A DNA stretch of 64,000 nucleotides from Ophthalmolycus amberensis (taxonomy: Eukaryota > Chordata > Actinopteri > Perciformes > Zoarcidae). The translations under genes were made by a program, and so were the position numbers. Below the pieces are notes generated by a model. That model had not been told where the DNA came from. It saw only the letters and a program-made list of their open reading frames with translations, and did no database searches. Positions 13,181 to 25,222 of the stretch are shown one piece after another; the first letter of the stretch is position 1; the number at the start of each line of letters is the position of its first letter. The stretch is from contig JAFEUB010001039.1 in NCBI GenBank assembly GCA_024529925.1, positions 310,001-374,000 of the forward strand, in the 5' to 3' direction.

Positions 13181-13625
13181 CAATATTTGTTTCTAGTGTG
13201 CAGTAATGCTGCTCAGTATAGCATCTCATCATACTAACTCTTATTTTATGACAGAACTCTGATCTGTCCTTTACACACAGATATTTAAGATACATACATT
13301 TTTGAGTCACACTGAATGATGCATGATCTGTTCCTTCAGTTTTCAATCTTTACACGAGTCCAACTGGCAAATTTATGAATTAACACATTTTTTGAGAACT
13401 GAAAGTCGACTAAGTTCACAAACCCTTTTTTAAACTCCTGCCTTCAGTCTGGGTCTTGATGTTATCTCTGGGGTGTACTGTTGCAATGCACAATCAGTGT
13501 CCCTCCCCAGAGAACTATGTGTGCTGTTTGTAAAGTGTTATGTAGGCCTTTGTGTCTAAGAAAAAGAAATCTATACATTGGAGTTCTTGACTTGCTGCCG
13601 TTTTTTCATCCCAGAAAGCAAATAA
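13181..13625 (+). repeat. Copy 2 (diverged) of the ampd2 3'UTR-end segment
   Basis: This is a direct, diverged duplicate of 11346-11795 with the same block order. It has small indels, and the AATAAA hexamer is replaced by AAAGAAA (AGAAAAAGAAAT). The copies lie about 1.8 kb apart and are separated by the tandem array and unique sequence. Confidence 0.85.
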
Positions 13626-14700
13626 CAGTATGATGAATGTATGTAGACAAATAAGGTCTGTTTTATCAGTAAATAGTTTGTTTTGTTGTCAGTCGTATAG
13701 GAGTGACTAAAGGGCGTGAAACAAAGAGTGCATTGTGTGGCGTGTCCATAATCCTATTCAGCTCATTGCGCTCCACTCTGGGTCAAAGTTAGCAGGAAAT
13801 CCAACACAACATTCAGACCGTCTACAAACCTACTACAAGGATTGAGTCTGGTAGTGTTAAAACGATTGTCAGTTAGCTGATCTACTGAAAAGTAATAGAT
13901 TATATTTCTAACAATTAATTGCTGGAGTAATTTGTCAACTGAAAATAAGCATTAGTAAATGTGCAATCATTTCTGTAATTGTGTCATTGAAAAATAAATT
14001 TGTTTTAGTATTTGTAAGACTGAGTATGCATATTCACCTCACTTTAGGCTCAGTTGTCATTATTTAGCATTTTTCTCACTACACAATCAAAACATGATTG
14101 ATAAGTATATTGATAACAAAAATGGCCCTTATATAGCCAATACTGCACTGGTACCTGTTTGTTAGAACAATCCCAAATCCACTTACCAGCTCCTTCCAGA
14201 GCTTCCAACAGTGTTACTCTTGAAAAAGTGCTATTGATTAAAAAAAAATGAACTACCGAGCTTGCCTTGAAGAGACAGCTGAGCAAATCTGCTGATGAAT
14301 ACCATGTGAGACTTTTAAAAGCTCCAGAAAAAAAAGCTAGTAACTGGAACTTCATCTTTCCCCTATCACCTTTTGTGTGGAGGCCAATGATTGCACAAAA
14401 CCCCCCATGAAGAAACTCTTTTGAATGCAGGTGATGCATGGTGTTATTTTAAAAGCTGTATACAGTAATCCCTGCCATTGTGGCTTCTGTTTGGACTTGC
14501 ATGTCTTTGGATGCATGGTCATGTCAGATGGATATACCGGTGCGAGCAGCTGCAGAGCGCATTCACATTCACATACCATGGACATGTACAATAGTTGTGC
14601 AAACAAAGAACCGGTTTACAGAAACTGCCTTATTATCCACACACGAGGCTGCATTCACGTGAAGAATCTGAATCCCGTTTGAGCAGGTCTAAACCCTCAA
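13626..14700. other. Intergenic DNA between ampd2 and the GST gene
   Basis: No supportable exon, RNA gene or recognised transposon was seen. The short open frames at 14050-14682 overlap one another on both strands and lack conserved content or splice context. Confidence 0.6.
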
Positions 14701-14847
14701 ACACGTGATCCGTCAGGTCAACCCCGCCCACCTCGTGCTTCTATCCTGTCACACAAAGAAACCAGCCCAGCTCTCCGCCCACCTCTCCGTTTAAAGCAGC
14801 TGCACGAGTCGCTATCAGCCACATTTGGTCCCTACTAGTGATTCAAC
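14701..14847 (+). promoter_or_regulatory. Proximal promoter and 5'UTR of the GST gene
   Basis: Directly upstream of the GST start codon there is an E-box CACGTG (14702-14707), two CCGCCC GC-box cores (near 14724 and 14776) and a TTTAAA TATA-like element near 14791, followed by a short leader. The arrangement is typical of a compact RNA polymerase II promoter. The transcription start is inferred, not seen. Confidence 0.45.
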
Positions 14848-17316
14848 ATGACGATGAAACTGGCGTACTGGGATATTCGTGGGGTGAGTGTCTGTCTTCT
14901 TCTTTGTTTATAAAGTAGCCCCCGTTGTGTGCAGCGCTGTGGGTTAAATGTGACGTAACTACGATGGAGGCGTGCGGCGCGTTGTCCTACTTGCTCAAAC
15001 TGTTGCTAACAATGAAGCCAAAGTTGCATCTGAAGAGCTAGCATTAGCTACGATGCTAGTTGTGCGGTTGTAACTGATCCGGCGCTCAGACAATGGAGCT
15101 GCTTTACCTGTGTAACCAGTTAAATTAAACGGCAGTTAAGTTCGTAACATTTGATGGGAAATGTATTGGGGGGGGGGGGGGAGGGATAAATCAATGCACC
15201 TGCTAGACTAACAAAATGTAACTATCTCTAAAAGCTAAAATCGTCAGATGTCTATATCCATTGAAATGGTTCTGTTTTTAACTTTTTATGGTCAACACCT
15301 GGAGTTGCATTGAAATAGCTTGATTTGGTAAACTGCGTACGTTTTATTATACCTTTTAAACCTCAATGATTAAATTGTGTCGCACAACAAAAAGGAACTT
15401 GACATTTGAGAGTCTGCAGTTTTGTACTTTTACCTGATAAACTACTGATTTATGTGATTTTTGACACAAAATGCACGTTAGTTCAACAATTCACATACTT
15501 ATTGTCACCTATATTTATTTAGAATAACTAACGATAATCGATTAATTGGCTAATAGATTATTCAATTAAGATATTTTTTTGTGAATCTTAAAGCTCTATG
15601 TGTTGATATATAAGATAAGGAATGGACCAGCCCCTGTTTAATCTCTGATTTTTGTCCACTCGTGAAGCTCGCCCAGCCTGCCCGTCTGCTGCTGGAGTAC
15701 ACTGGCTCCAAGTATGAGAACAAGTTGTACGCCTGTGGCGAAGGTAACTTACCAATTCAACTAACTGTTGTCAGAATTTTAACCAAAATAGTGACTTAAA
15801 GTGTCTGTACATCATACCTACTTAACCCACGTTATTCTCTCACACAGCTCCCGGCTATGACAAGAAGTCCTGGTTGGATGTAAAAGATAAACTTGGAATG
15901 GAGTTTCCCAATGTAAGAGTTTAACTTTGAGTATTAATTGAAGTGTAAAGCTGGCAAACATAAAACACAAACTAATAATGTTATTGTTAACATCTCACCA
16001 TAGCTGCCCTACTTGGAGGATGGAGACCGGAAGATAGTGCAGAGCAATGCTATCATGAGATACATTGCCCGTAAGCACAAGTTGTGTAAGTATTGTGTTT
16101 ATTCCACATATACATATGTTGTTCAAAAGAGATGTTTTTTTATTTCATGTTCATTTCCATTCATCCGTTCTGTATGTTTCAAAATATATTATTTATTTCT
16201 CGTAGTCTCCTTTTTAAAAGGAACCACACAATTGTACACTCTTCAGGTGTAGGATCTCGGTCTTCATTGTCCGAGTGCCTCACTAAATCTGCTCTGATCA
16301 CAGGTGGAAAGGGAGAAGAGGAGAAAGTCCGTGTGGACATGATGGAGAACCAGGCGATGGACTTAAGAAACGGCTTTGTGAGGCTGTGCTACTCTGACTT
16401 TGTGAGTATGACATAAAACCGCTTAACGACACTGAATGTGTCACTTTACTCCTCTGAGCCTCCACTAATGCCAACGTCACCTCTCTGAAATCAGGACAAG
16501 CTGAAGCCAGACTACCTGAAGACTCTGCCAGGCGTACTGAAGCAGTTCTCAGACTTCTTGGGGGAAAATAAGTGGTTTGCTGGTAAAGAGGTATGTCAGT
16601 CAGCCATTAAATGTGTTCTTTATGTTAGGTTGTGGTACAGTCATTTTTACGGATCATAAAGCTCCATAGAGCTGAGGGACAACTGCAGAGTTGGGTGACG
16701 GCTGTAAAGTGAATGTTCATAGTGAAACACGCTCAAGTCATTTGACTCTTTGATCAGATAAAACTATATATTTTTACTATAAAGTCTCTGGTTTGAGGTG
16801 TTTATTTAGCTTTTTTAACATGTTTGAATGATAACTTTTCTTTACAACAGATCACTTTTGTAGACTTCATCCTATACGAGCTGTTGGATCAACACAGGAT
16901 GTGTTTTCCTGAGTGCCTGGATGACTTCAAGAACCTCAAAGCTCTTGTAGACAATTTTGAGGTGAGAATGTTCAAATGTTTGTTGGTTAGATACAAACAG
17001 CACATCCAACACTTACCACGGGAAGTTGCAGTCAGGAAATATGCACTCTAGCACTTATTGTTTGCCTTTCTCTGTGTTGCTGTGGTAGTCTATGTGATGT
17101 CTATAGGTAAATGTTGTATGTGAGTTGTTTTTTTTTTTAATGCCTTGGTACGTTATATCATCATAGGCTCTTGAGAAGATTGCTGCCTACATGAAGTCAG
17201 ACAGATTCATGAAGACTCCCAGTCAACAACAGGATGGCCAACTGGGGAAACAAGAAAGAGTAGACGACGCCGCCTTAGAGAAACGACAATGTTCACAAGT
17301 GCAACTGTCTCAGTAA
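14848..17316 (+). CDS. gstm: Mu-class glutathione S-transferase with an apparent C-terminal frameshift
   Basis: This cytosolic GST conjugates glutathione to electrophiles. Exons: 14848-14883, 15668-15743, 15848-15912, 16004-16085, 16304-16401, 16495-16590, 16851-16961 and 17167-17316. The lengths 36/76/65/82/98/96/111 follow the mammalian GSTM exon pattern. The start MTMKLAYWDIRG contains the catalytic Tyr. The GSH-site segments SWLDVKDKLGMEFPNLPYL and SNAIMRYIARKH are intact. In the last exon the frame runs through RFMKTP and then shifts: as written, the protein ends with an unrelated tail (237 aa, TAA at 17314). Ignoring the G at 17222 restores INNRMANWGNKKE and a TAG at 17261 (219 aa, the normal family length). 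The gene lies between ampd2 and eps8l3, as in human 1p13. Confidence 0.95.
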
Positions 17317-17571
17317 CTCATAAATTCAAGACCAGTGAAAAGATTGTTTGGAATATGTCTTTTCTTAATAAGCTGTTTACTAGCTGGATGTGCAGGTTTC
17401 AAGTCCTTTAATCAGGTTTTACACTTTCCCAAACATTTACATTCCTGTTCTGAGAACCATTTTTAGTTGAATCAGAATTGTGTCAGAATTGTGTAAAAAG
17501 AAACCAAAGTTTAATTTGAGTTAAAGCACTTAATTTACTAGCCGCATTGTGATAGAATTTGTTTTTGATGA

Positions 17572-17577
17572 ATTAAA
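17572..17577 (+). terminator. Probable polyadenylation signal of the GST gene
   Basis: ATTAAA lies about 260 bp after the gstm stop codon in AT-rich 3'UTR-like sequence. It is the commonest variant of the canonical hexamer. Confidence 0.45.
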
Positions 17578-17579
17578 GT

Positions 17580-18577
17580 GAAATGTTTGAGTTTCTTTAA
17601 TTTTGTGATTCATTTTAACTTCACCTTCTGTACACAACATCGAAGCATCAATTTAAAGAACATATAATATAGGGTACAAGTAAAACATAATTTTGATTTT
17701 TGATTTTTTTTAACCTGGACTGTAGTTTCTCACAACTCATTGATTATTGAGGAAGCGCAGACAGCAGCGTCTCCCTATCGGCGCAAGCGGTTCTCCACTA
17801 AAAGTGCTTTAGTTTGCCATTGACATGTTCAAATTGTTATAAAGTGTGACAACATTATAGAAAGGGTCTCACTCAAGGAGAAGTCCTGTTCTGAAATCTC
17901 GCATGGTGACTGGTTGCCAGAAGATGGCGAACAATCCTTAGACTTGGACACAATAATAAACAGGACCAGACCAAGAAAAGCAAGGGAACATCTTTCTGTT
18001 TTTTGAACATTTCTAACAATCTGAGCCAGTCTGTTGTAAAAACAAGCACTGTTAGTGGACATCACGTAACACTGACGCTGCACAATTGCCCTCACATTGT
18101 TTTGTTTTTTAGCAGCAGCTGTCTGTTACGGTTATCCTTCAATACAGGACCAGTTATTTAAAAATGGTCCCATTGGTTACTTACACACATGGGAACATAA
18201 AGACAAGGTTGAAAAATTGCTAAGTTATCGTGAATGCACTGTATATTTACAGTATAACTTTGTTAACTGCAGCTGCTAAAGAAACATGGACGGTGTTGAA
18301 TTGAGTAAATGTCTACATGTGTATTTTGGTTTACTCAGTTAGGAAAACTGCAAAATTTACTTGAAATAACAAAGTACATTGTAAGTAAATTGCAGTAATT
18401 GATTTGAGTAACTCACAATTATTGCTGCTGGTGATAAATTACACAAGTTTCATTCAGTAAAAGTGCTTTCCCTTAAATAACAATTGCTAAAAGCAGAGAA
18501 TGTATGACTAAATGATGAATCAGACACAATAATTCCAGTTCTGTGGATGAACAGTCAGGAGAAAAGCTTCTGGTTCG
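17580..18577. other. Convergent intergenic region and 3'UTR of eps8l3
   Basis: The region lies between the convergent gstm (+) and eps8l3 (-) genes. No conserved exon is seen; the open frame at 17829-18095 (-) has no recognisable content. Part must be eps8l3 3'UTR, but I see no convincing minus-strand AATAAA close to its stop. Confidence 0.5.
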
Positions 18578-21500
18578 TTAGTAGCGGCCGTTGTACAGGC
18601 CTGATGGTTCACTGGCGAGCTGTAGGAAAGAGGATCAGACATTACTGATGTGCTGCAGCTGGATGTTAGGCTGTGCGTATCACTTGACACATTACTTACT
18701 GCAATGGCTGATTTAATGGCCTGCAGCTGGAAGAAGACCTTGCCTCCTTCCTCGGGACACACCGTCCTAATATCATCCTTGCTCATCCCCAGAAGCAGTT
18801 TACCATTCAGCACCCCGAGGCTGGTCGCAGTGCTGCAGATGAAAACACACAGAATGTACGACTTCAGCGTGCGACACAAGTCTTATTTACAGTACAAACA
18901 TGTTAAAGCTCCCAGCCAGTCTGTGCATTACTTCACTCACATTTTGGAGAAACCTTTGTACTCCAGCCAGGCTTTGACCTCTGTGGGTGGGGACGTCATA
19001 TCCAGAGTCACAGGACCGCGAGTGTCCCGCTGTTAGGGAGAGAGAATGACGGTCACATGAGAAATATTGGTTCCTCAGCAGAGCTACGTTTTCACTGAGC
19101 TCACCGGTAGATCGTCCATGGGCCCCTCGCTCTTCATCGGCTCCAGAACATTCTGAGGAACGTGGCCTTCCTCGTCGCGGCCGTTGCGAACACGCCACCA
19201 TTGCTTGGATTTCTGAACCACCTGTAAAAAGCCCAAAGAAGCAAACATCTCAAGCACCTGAATGTTGATACAATAATGATTGTGACTGCTGTAAATATAC
19301 AAAACAGCTTTATCAAACTTTGACTGACGACAAGGCTTTATCTAGAGTAATGTAGTACAATGTTTTACTTTATAAAGTACTTTACATTAGCACATTCTTA
19401 AACAACTTCAGATACACAATGCAGCAGTAATAATAATCCTTAAACATCATATATAATAGTAAACATTTTTTCCTGCAGAATGAGTAAATTTACTCTTGAT
19501 ACATTAATGTAATTTTGCTCATTCCAGTAACTTTGGACAGTTTGAGGCAGATACATCTTCAGGCACATACAATAAACTGCTCCAAACCTGCTTGATATTT
19601 TAAAAAATGCAAGTTTCCAATGTTCCCTATGATTTTTATCTACCACCACAAGCAATCTTCGCATTGTGTTGGACAAGACAAGGATTTATACCTTTATTAC
19701 CACATTTCTCATCTCACCTGAACAACATCACCCTTCATAATGCTCAACTCTTGGTTGTTCCTGGCCATGAAGTCGTAAATGACCCGCATGTACAGAGGTG
19801 GCTCACGAGGGCCGGGTGGGAACCGCTGGCTGCTGCTCCTGCTCAACGGACTGTTCTGATCAGGTAGCGAGGAAGGCATGCGTGGGGGGGCAGGCGGCTG
19901 CCAGCCATCGTAGAACTCTGGGATGTAAAGTGGGACATCATCGTCCGGCCATCTAGATCTACGAGGTGATAGGAGGGGAGGAAACTGTCAGTCAAGTTAC
20001 AAAAAAAGAACGAAGGATCTAAATGCTGAAGTGACCGCTTAACTTGACTTCATGCAACATTGCTTTTAATGAGCTCTTTGAGATAATTCAAGCATGAGAA
20101 AGGTACCCAACAAACCTTTATACCACGTTTATAATGATGCACCCTTTAGTTTATAAGATTAAATCAAACAGGGAAACAGATGGCTTGCACAAAGTTGAAA
20201 GAATTGCATTTATTTGTTTATCCTCTCTAAGATGCAGCTATGAAATGCTAATACGGTTTCGGTGGTCAAACAGTTGGTTGGAGGGGTGTTCCTGAAGAAC
20301 TACTGATATAAAAAGACTAAGTCTAAGTGTCACAGCGGAGGGCAGTTAAACACCAGCCAGAGGGATTTTCACAATCTGGCAACTTGTTAGCACATGACTG
20401 AAGCATTAACTCTGACCTATATTTACACAACTGCAAACACACACACACACACTAGGCCCAGGTTGGGCGTGTCAGGGCAGGTGACATACAATTAGAGGGC
20501 TATATACGAGAAGGTAACAAGCTTGATAACAAAAGACTTGTGTAAGTGTGCGAGGGTTATAAAGGCCGGTCTACCTGGGGAAGTTCCAGCTGTCTCCCAG
20601 AGACCTCCACAGGAGATCTTCCTCCGGGTCGACGACCTGACTCAGCAGCTGCAGGGCCGCCTCCGTCAGCAGCGGTGAGAGAACAGTAGGAGGAAGGTCT
20701 GCAGGATACCGAGGCAGTATCTGTTTAAAAATGAAGGAAGTAAATATCAACTGCTGTGCCTTGAAAGTAGACTCGTCCAGTGAAAAAGACGTTCAGCAGA
20801 ACTTACCGCGCCTAAACTAGTGAAGAAGATGTGGACAAAGTCAGCAGCAGTAGGGCTGGCTAGTGTCCCGTCCAGCTGGCCCTGTAATACAAAGAGCTTT
20901 TCAATCACACCCCCACTGCTCTCTGCTGCAATCACACACTCCAGTCAACACATTACAGCGTTCACACAAAATATTTCTAAAACCACTCTGGTCAATTTAT
21001 CATCGTTGGAGACATTTTATGAAGTATTTACCAGAAGATTGAATCCATACTTGACTTTCTGAAGATAGGAGACATATTCCTCCCAGAGCGGCAGACTGAA
21101 AGTGGGTACTTCAAGAGAGGGAAAGAAAAGTATCAGACACAAACATCTGTGCTATCTGCATGTCAGCACCTATAGGAGGTCACTTCTCTAGTAATTACTT
21201 CCATAAGAAGATGTGCCCTTGGAAAGAGAAACAGTAAAAAAAAATTAAAAAAAAGGGATATTACCATTTTTCTTTGATTTTTTCTTCTTAAATGGGTTAT
21301 TTTTGTTCTTCTCCTCTTGCGGGAAAGAAGGTGCATTTGCTGCAGCAGACACTTTGTCCATGAAGATCTCCAAATCACTTATAACGTGGTTTAAAATGTC
21401 CTGTGAAAAGGAGCACACGCATGACACAAATCATTCCGCGGCGGCAGGTGTGAGCATGTTTTCCTTGAGATGAGAGGAATGATTAGACATCTATGATCAT

Positions 21501-23826
21501 TTATCACTGATATCATCCAATATATCGATAATTTCATGACTAGTGTAAACAGTCCAACTGGCAGTACTGACTGTGTTCCTCCCTGTGTCCGTTTGCTGAG
21601 CGAGCTCTGGGCTAATATGCAATTCATGAAGATCAAGATGGTGCATCGTTGCTTCTCGTGGGGCGTCAAATCGTGGAGGCGGCATATATTCTACAAGGCA
21701 ACAAAATGAATTGTTTGAAGACGAACATCGACACACAGTTTAAAACATACTGGATACTTTAGTGCTGAACCCATCGTATTTGCACAGAACACATCCATAA
21801 ACCTTGAGGAAATGCGTACCTGGTTCTCTGATCCTCCACTGAGGGGGCGGGTGGTCCGGTGGTGGTGGTGGTGGTGGTGATGGGGTCCTCTCTTGCTGCA
21901 CAGAACGAGGCCCAGCTTGCCGGAAACCTCCTGGCACATTTTGCCCGATGATATTCGAAAGATTAGTCCTGAGAACATCAACGACAGACAGCTGTTAATG
22001 CATTGTTTCACCCTTCAATTTCCTTCTCACTGATGTGATTTCATCTCCCTTCAGACTGAAGTCCCGTGACGTGATATTGTACCTGATGTCAGAATGGTCT
22101 CTGCGTGGTTCCACAACATCACCTCCTTTTTGGACTACCTTATCCAGATCCCTCTTGACGAGCTCCGCCTGGTGAAACACATTATGAAATCAAACTTTCG
22201 TGACACCAACAAAAAACCATTGTTGTGAAATGGTGATACTGGTTTCAGATACTGGCTTCGGTTTCAGAGATTGCGCACTACATCATGACTACCACATCCT
22301 TTCTCCTCTGCATGCCTTCAGGAGGTCAAGTTTAGGGTGAAATGTGACTCACCCCAGTCTCCTCACACTGGAATATGAAGACCTGGGGGATGTGTCTGTT
22401 GCGTTGTTGCACAGAGACTGTGAGCAGAGAGTTGTAGGCGCAGCTATCCAGCACAGCTTTAGTTTGCATGATGCAGCTCAAAGGCAGCGACTCCAGCTCT
22501 GACTTTGGAATCAGATTAAACAGGACAAACATTATGATGACGGAAATACACAGTTAATGATCAATATTGAGAATATTCATACACAGAAAAATGGTCACGA
22601 TTCTATTTATATTCTAAAATAAATTATAATGTCAGACACTGAACACTGAACATCTTATTCTGTCTTGACCAGGGACAACGATGGAAATAAATCTAGGACT
22701 TTATGCTCTATCTGCAACAAATTATGATCCGTTGTATTTGTTTTATATATATTTGAATGTTGTCAATTCCCTAGAAGTACTTCATACTCAATGACAAAGG
22801 GATAAAAAAAATGCAAACTTTCATCACCTACTTTTGTCAGCAGCAGCACTTACTAAACTTATCAGAGACCTTCAACATTTCTTCCGTCTTTAAGGTTTTT
22901 CATACACTTTCCTCCTTCTCCACGCTAAACTTAACTTTTCTAAGCATCTCATTTTCTATATAAAGAGCAGAACACTTGGAATTCAGGATGAAAGTTGTAA
23001 TGTCCACATACGTTTGGCCATGTGCCGTACTTGTTAAAACATCTCTGAAGTGTGAAGGCTACCAACCTTGGTCTCGATGTCACTGAGCAGGAGATATCCC
23101 CCGTGAACCTCCATGATCATCTCCTGAGGCCACAGACGACCTTTGGCATCCAGCCTCTTGAGCTTGGCCAAACAGTCGTCCATCGTCTTCACCTCCTGGC
23201 CGTCCAGCTCACAGGTGAACAGGTGCTGTGGAGTCAGCGTGGAGGAGTCATGGATTAGGACGGCTATGGGTTGTACTGTGTCTCCGTGCTGGTGCACATT
23301 TCACACTCACTTACCTCCACTCTGACTTGAAAGTTGTCAGGATGTTTGTTCAGCACCTCGGAGTACTCCTTTCTCTGCACTGATGTAAAGAAAATGGTTT
23401 CAAAGAAACGTTTGACACATTTTGTTCTCACAAAAAATGAAATACAACCAGATGAGATGGCCGTTTATGTCCGAGCATACTGTATATTGATTTTGCGCTG
23501 GGCCTTGACATGTTGTTCCTCTGCAGTGGAGCACCCTTGAGGTTATCTTGTTGGAAAGCTCGCCTCTGCTGAGGGAGGTCCTCTGGTGAGAAACCCCTGC
23601 GGTACAAAGGCACAGCGATTTGAAGATAAACCAGCCGCTGCACGGTCACCACAACACAGTGGTGTTTTATCATGACAGGGTGTGAGCATGTGTGTATAGT
23701 GCTGTAAATAATCTAATTAGTGCTCAAAGGCTTAACTAAATGAATTCCAGTGACTGGGGAGTCCGAAAGTGAAATTAAATGTACTAACCTCGGGGAATAC
23801 GAGAAAGGGCCGCTGTCTCCAAACAT
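18578..23826 (-). CDS. eps8l3: EPS8-like protein 3 (PTB - SH3 - SAM-like adaptor)
   Basis: This adaptor belongs to the EPS8 family, which links receptor signalling to Rac and actin. Exons 5'-3' on the minus strand: 23789-23826, 23535-23596, 23315-23379, 23067-23225, 22353-22502, 22083-22168, 21820-21968, 21572-21690, 21265-21400, 21032-21108, 20807-20881, 20575-20720, 19718-19958, 19105-19221, 18941-19029, 18700-18832 and 18578-18619. All phases agree, giving 627 aa. The N-terminus MFGDSGPFSYSPRGFSPED is EPS8-like. The PTB domain spans roughly residues 35-160 (NFQVRVE, HLFTCELDGQEVKTMDDC, QTKAVLDSC). A proline-rich stretch lies near residues 225-235. The SH3 domain is YDFMARNNQELSIMKGDVVQ, then SKQWWRVRNGRDEEGHVPQN. 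The C-terminal SAM-like region is VKAWLEYKGFSK ... GVLNGKLLLGMSKDDIRTVC. EPS8L3 is chosen over EPS8L1/L2 because of its GSTM and AMPD2 neighbours. Confidence 0.93.
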
Positions 23827-25073
23827 TTTTAAACTACGTCCGTCTTTTTTGGAAAGTTAAAACTTCAAATTGGCAAGAATCCCTTGGAGCCACTTGAACC
23901 TGTAAGATTGAATAGAAGATGTTCTGCCAAAATTACAGCCGTTTTCATGTGAAACCAGGACAGATGGTTGCATAGACCCACTCACATAACATACAAATAG
24001 TGTTTACCCAGTGGGGAATTTGACAGCTGAAAGCAAGACTATATCACATTTGAAGGCCAAAATAACATTATTTTTACAAGTTAAAAGTTGAATTCACAAG
24101 TGATAAAATACAGCGTTTCTCAGTCAAGCACACTCACCCTAAAGGCAGTATATTTCATTACACTAATATATACATATATATCTATTTACCATTAGCTCGT
24201 GATGGCTGGTGTCAGCTATTCAGCAAAAGTTAGACGTTTGAAAATAACCAGAAGCAGTGAGGCACAAAGAGTTACATAACGGTTAGTAATTCATGGTTAA
24301 AATGAGCAAAGATTCAGTAATTATTAATCTGTCTGGAAGACTTCAGTTAGTGACTGGACAGAATAAATGGTAAATCAATAAAGGGAATTTTGAATTCAGC
24401 AATAAGATGAAACTCATCACAAGAACACAGTACTGTTTAAGTATATACTGTTACATAGACCCGGGATTAAATGTAGGCTGCAAAATTAGTTTCCCATTTC
24501 CTGCCATTTCCAAACAAGAGGTTATGCCACCATCAGTCAAGATATATTTCACCTCCTTTCATTACAACCTCTAATCAGCTTTACATAATGTATTCATTAC
24601 CTGTCAGTGTTGGCTCTGATCCGGTGTCATCTTTCCCTTCTTTAAAATAGATTTTCTACCAAGCAACAAGGATCCGCTCCTCACAGAGACTGCGGAGAAA
24701 GATTTCTTGACTTCCTGCTTGAAGTCACCAGGATCAAAGCTCAACGATTTGACGGGAGTGACGGCTCAAGAGGCTTGGCCGGGTTTGTTATTTGAGGAGA
24801 AGTATTTGAAGTACTTGTATCTGTGGCTCATTGAGTCCAAAGGTCTAGAAAATGCGTCACAGTATCTCCTTCAAAGTGATCAAAGGTCTTCAGTGCTCAA
24901 GAAAATGCCATTGTGCAATTATCGCGCTGAAGCGTAATCTTTTATGGCAATAAAAACTGTGATGGTAAATATCTTCCACAATCACACACAACGCCGCTGA
25001 CAAATCACAAACAGAGGTTAAATGAAATGTTGAAAGAAAAGAAATAGACAGATGAAGTTGAGTAAGAGAACCA
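23827..25073. other. Intergenic DNA upstream of eps8l3
   Basis: The region holds the eps8l3 5'UTR and promoter and the end of the atp5pb transcript. The open frame at 24707-24937 (+) has no recognised domain and no convincing splice context. A short dispersed repeat lies at 24083-24136, with a related copy at 31579-31632. Confidence 0.5.
24083..24136 (+). repeat. Short dispersed repeat, copy A
   Basis: The segment from AAAAGTTGAATTCACAAG to AGCACACTCA resembles 31579-31632 over about 54 bp with scattered substitutions, in the same orientation. It is probably a fragment of an unnamed interspersed repeat. Confidence 0.6.
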
Positions 25074-25079
25074 TTTATT
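25074..25079 (-). terminator. Probable polyadenylation signal of atp5pb
   Basis: TTTATT on the plus strand is AATAAA on the minus strand, about 145 bp beyond the atp5pb stop codon. Confidence 0.6.
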
Positions 25080-25222
25080 TTACCATCACTGACGTGTAAA
25101 TACTGTACACACCCATAACATATTGACGGAGACAAATGTTTTATTCCTTGAAGAAAAGTGAACGTCTCGTCCTGGGACCATGAGTCGGGGATTAGAGAAG
25201 TCTTCTTTGAAGACTTGACAGT

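Noticed and set aside
24707..24937. 76-codon open frame (MTSCLKSPGSKLND...) upstream of eps8l3
   Set aside because: No domain, no splice partner and no promoter or poly(A) context. It is more likely eps8l3 upstream/5'UTR sequence read antisense.
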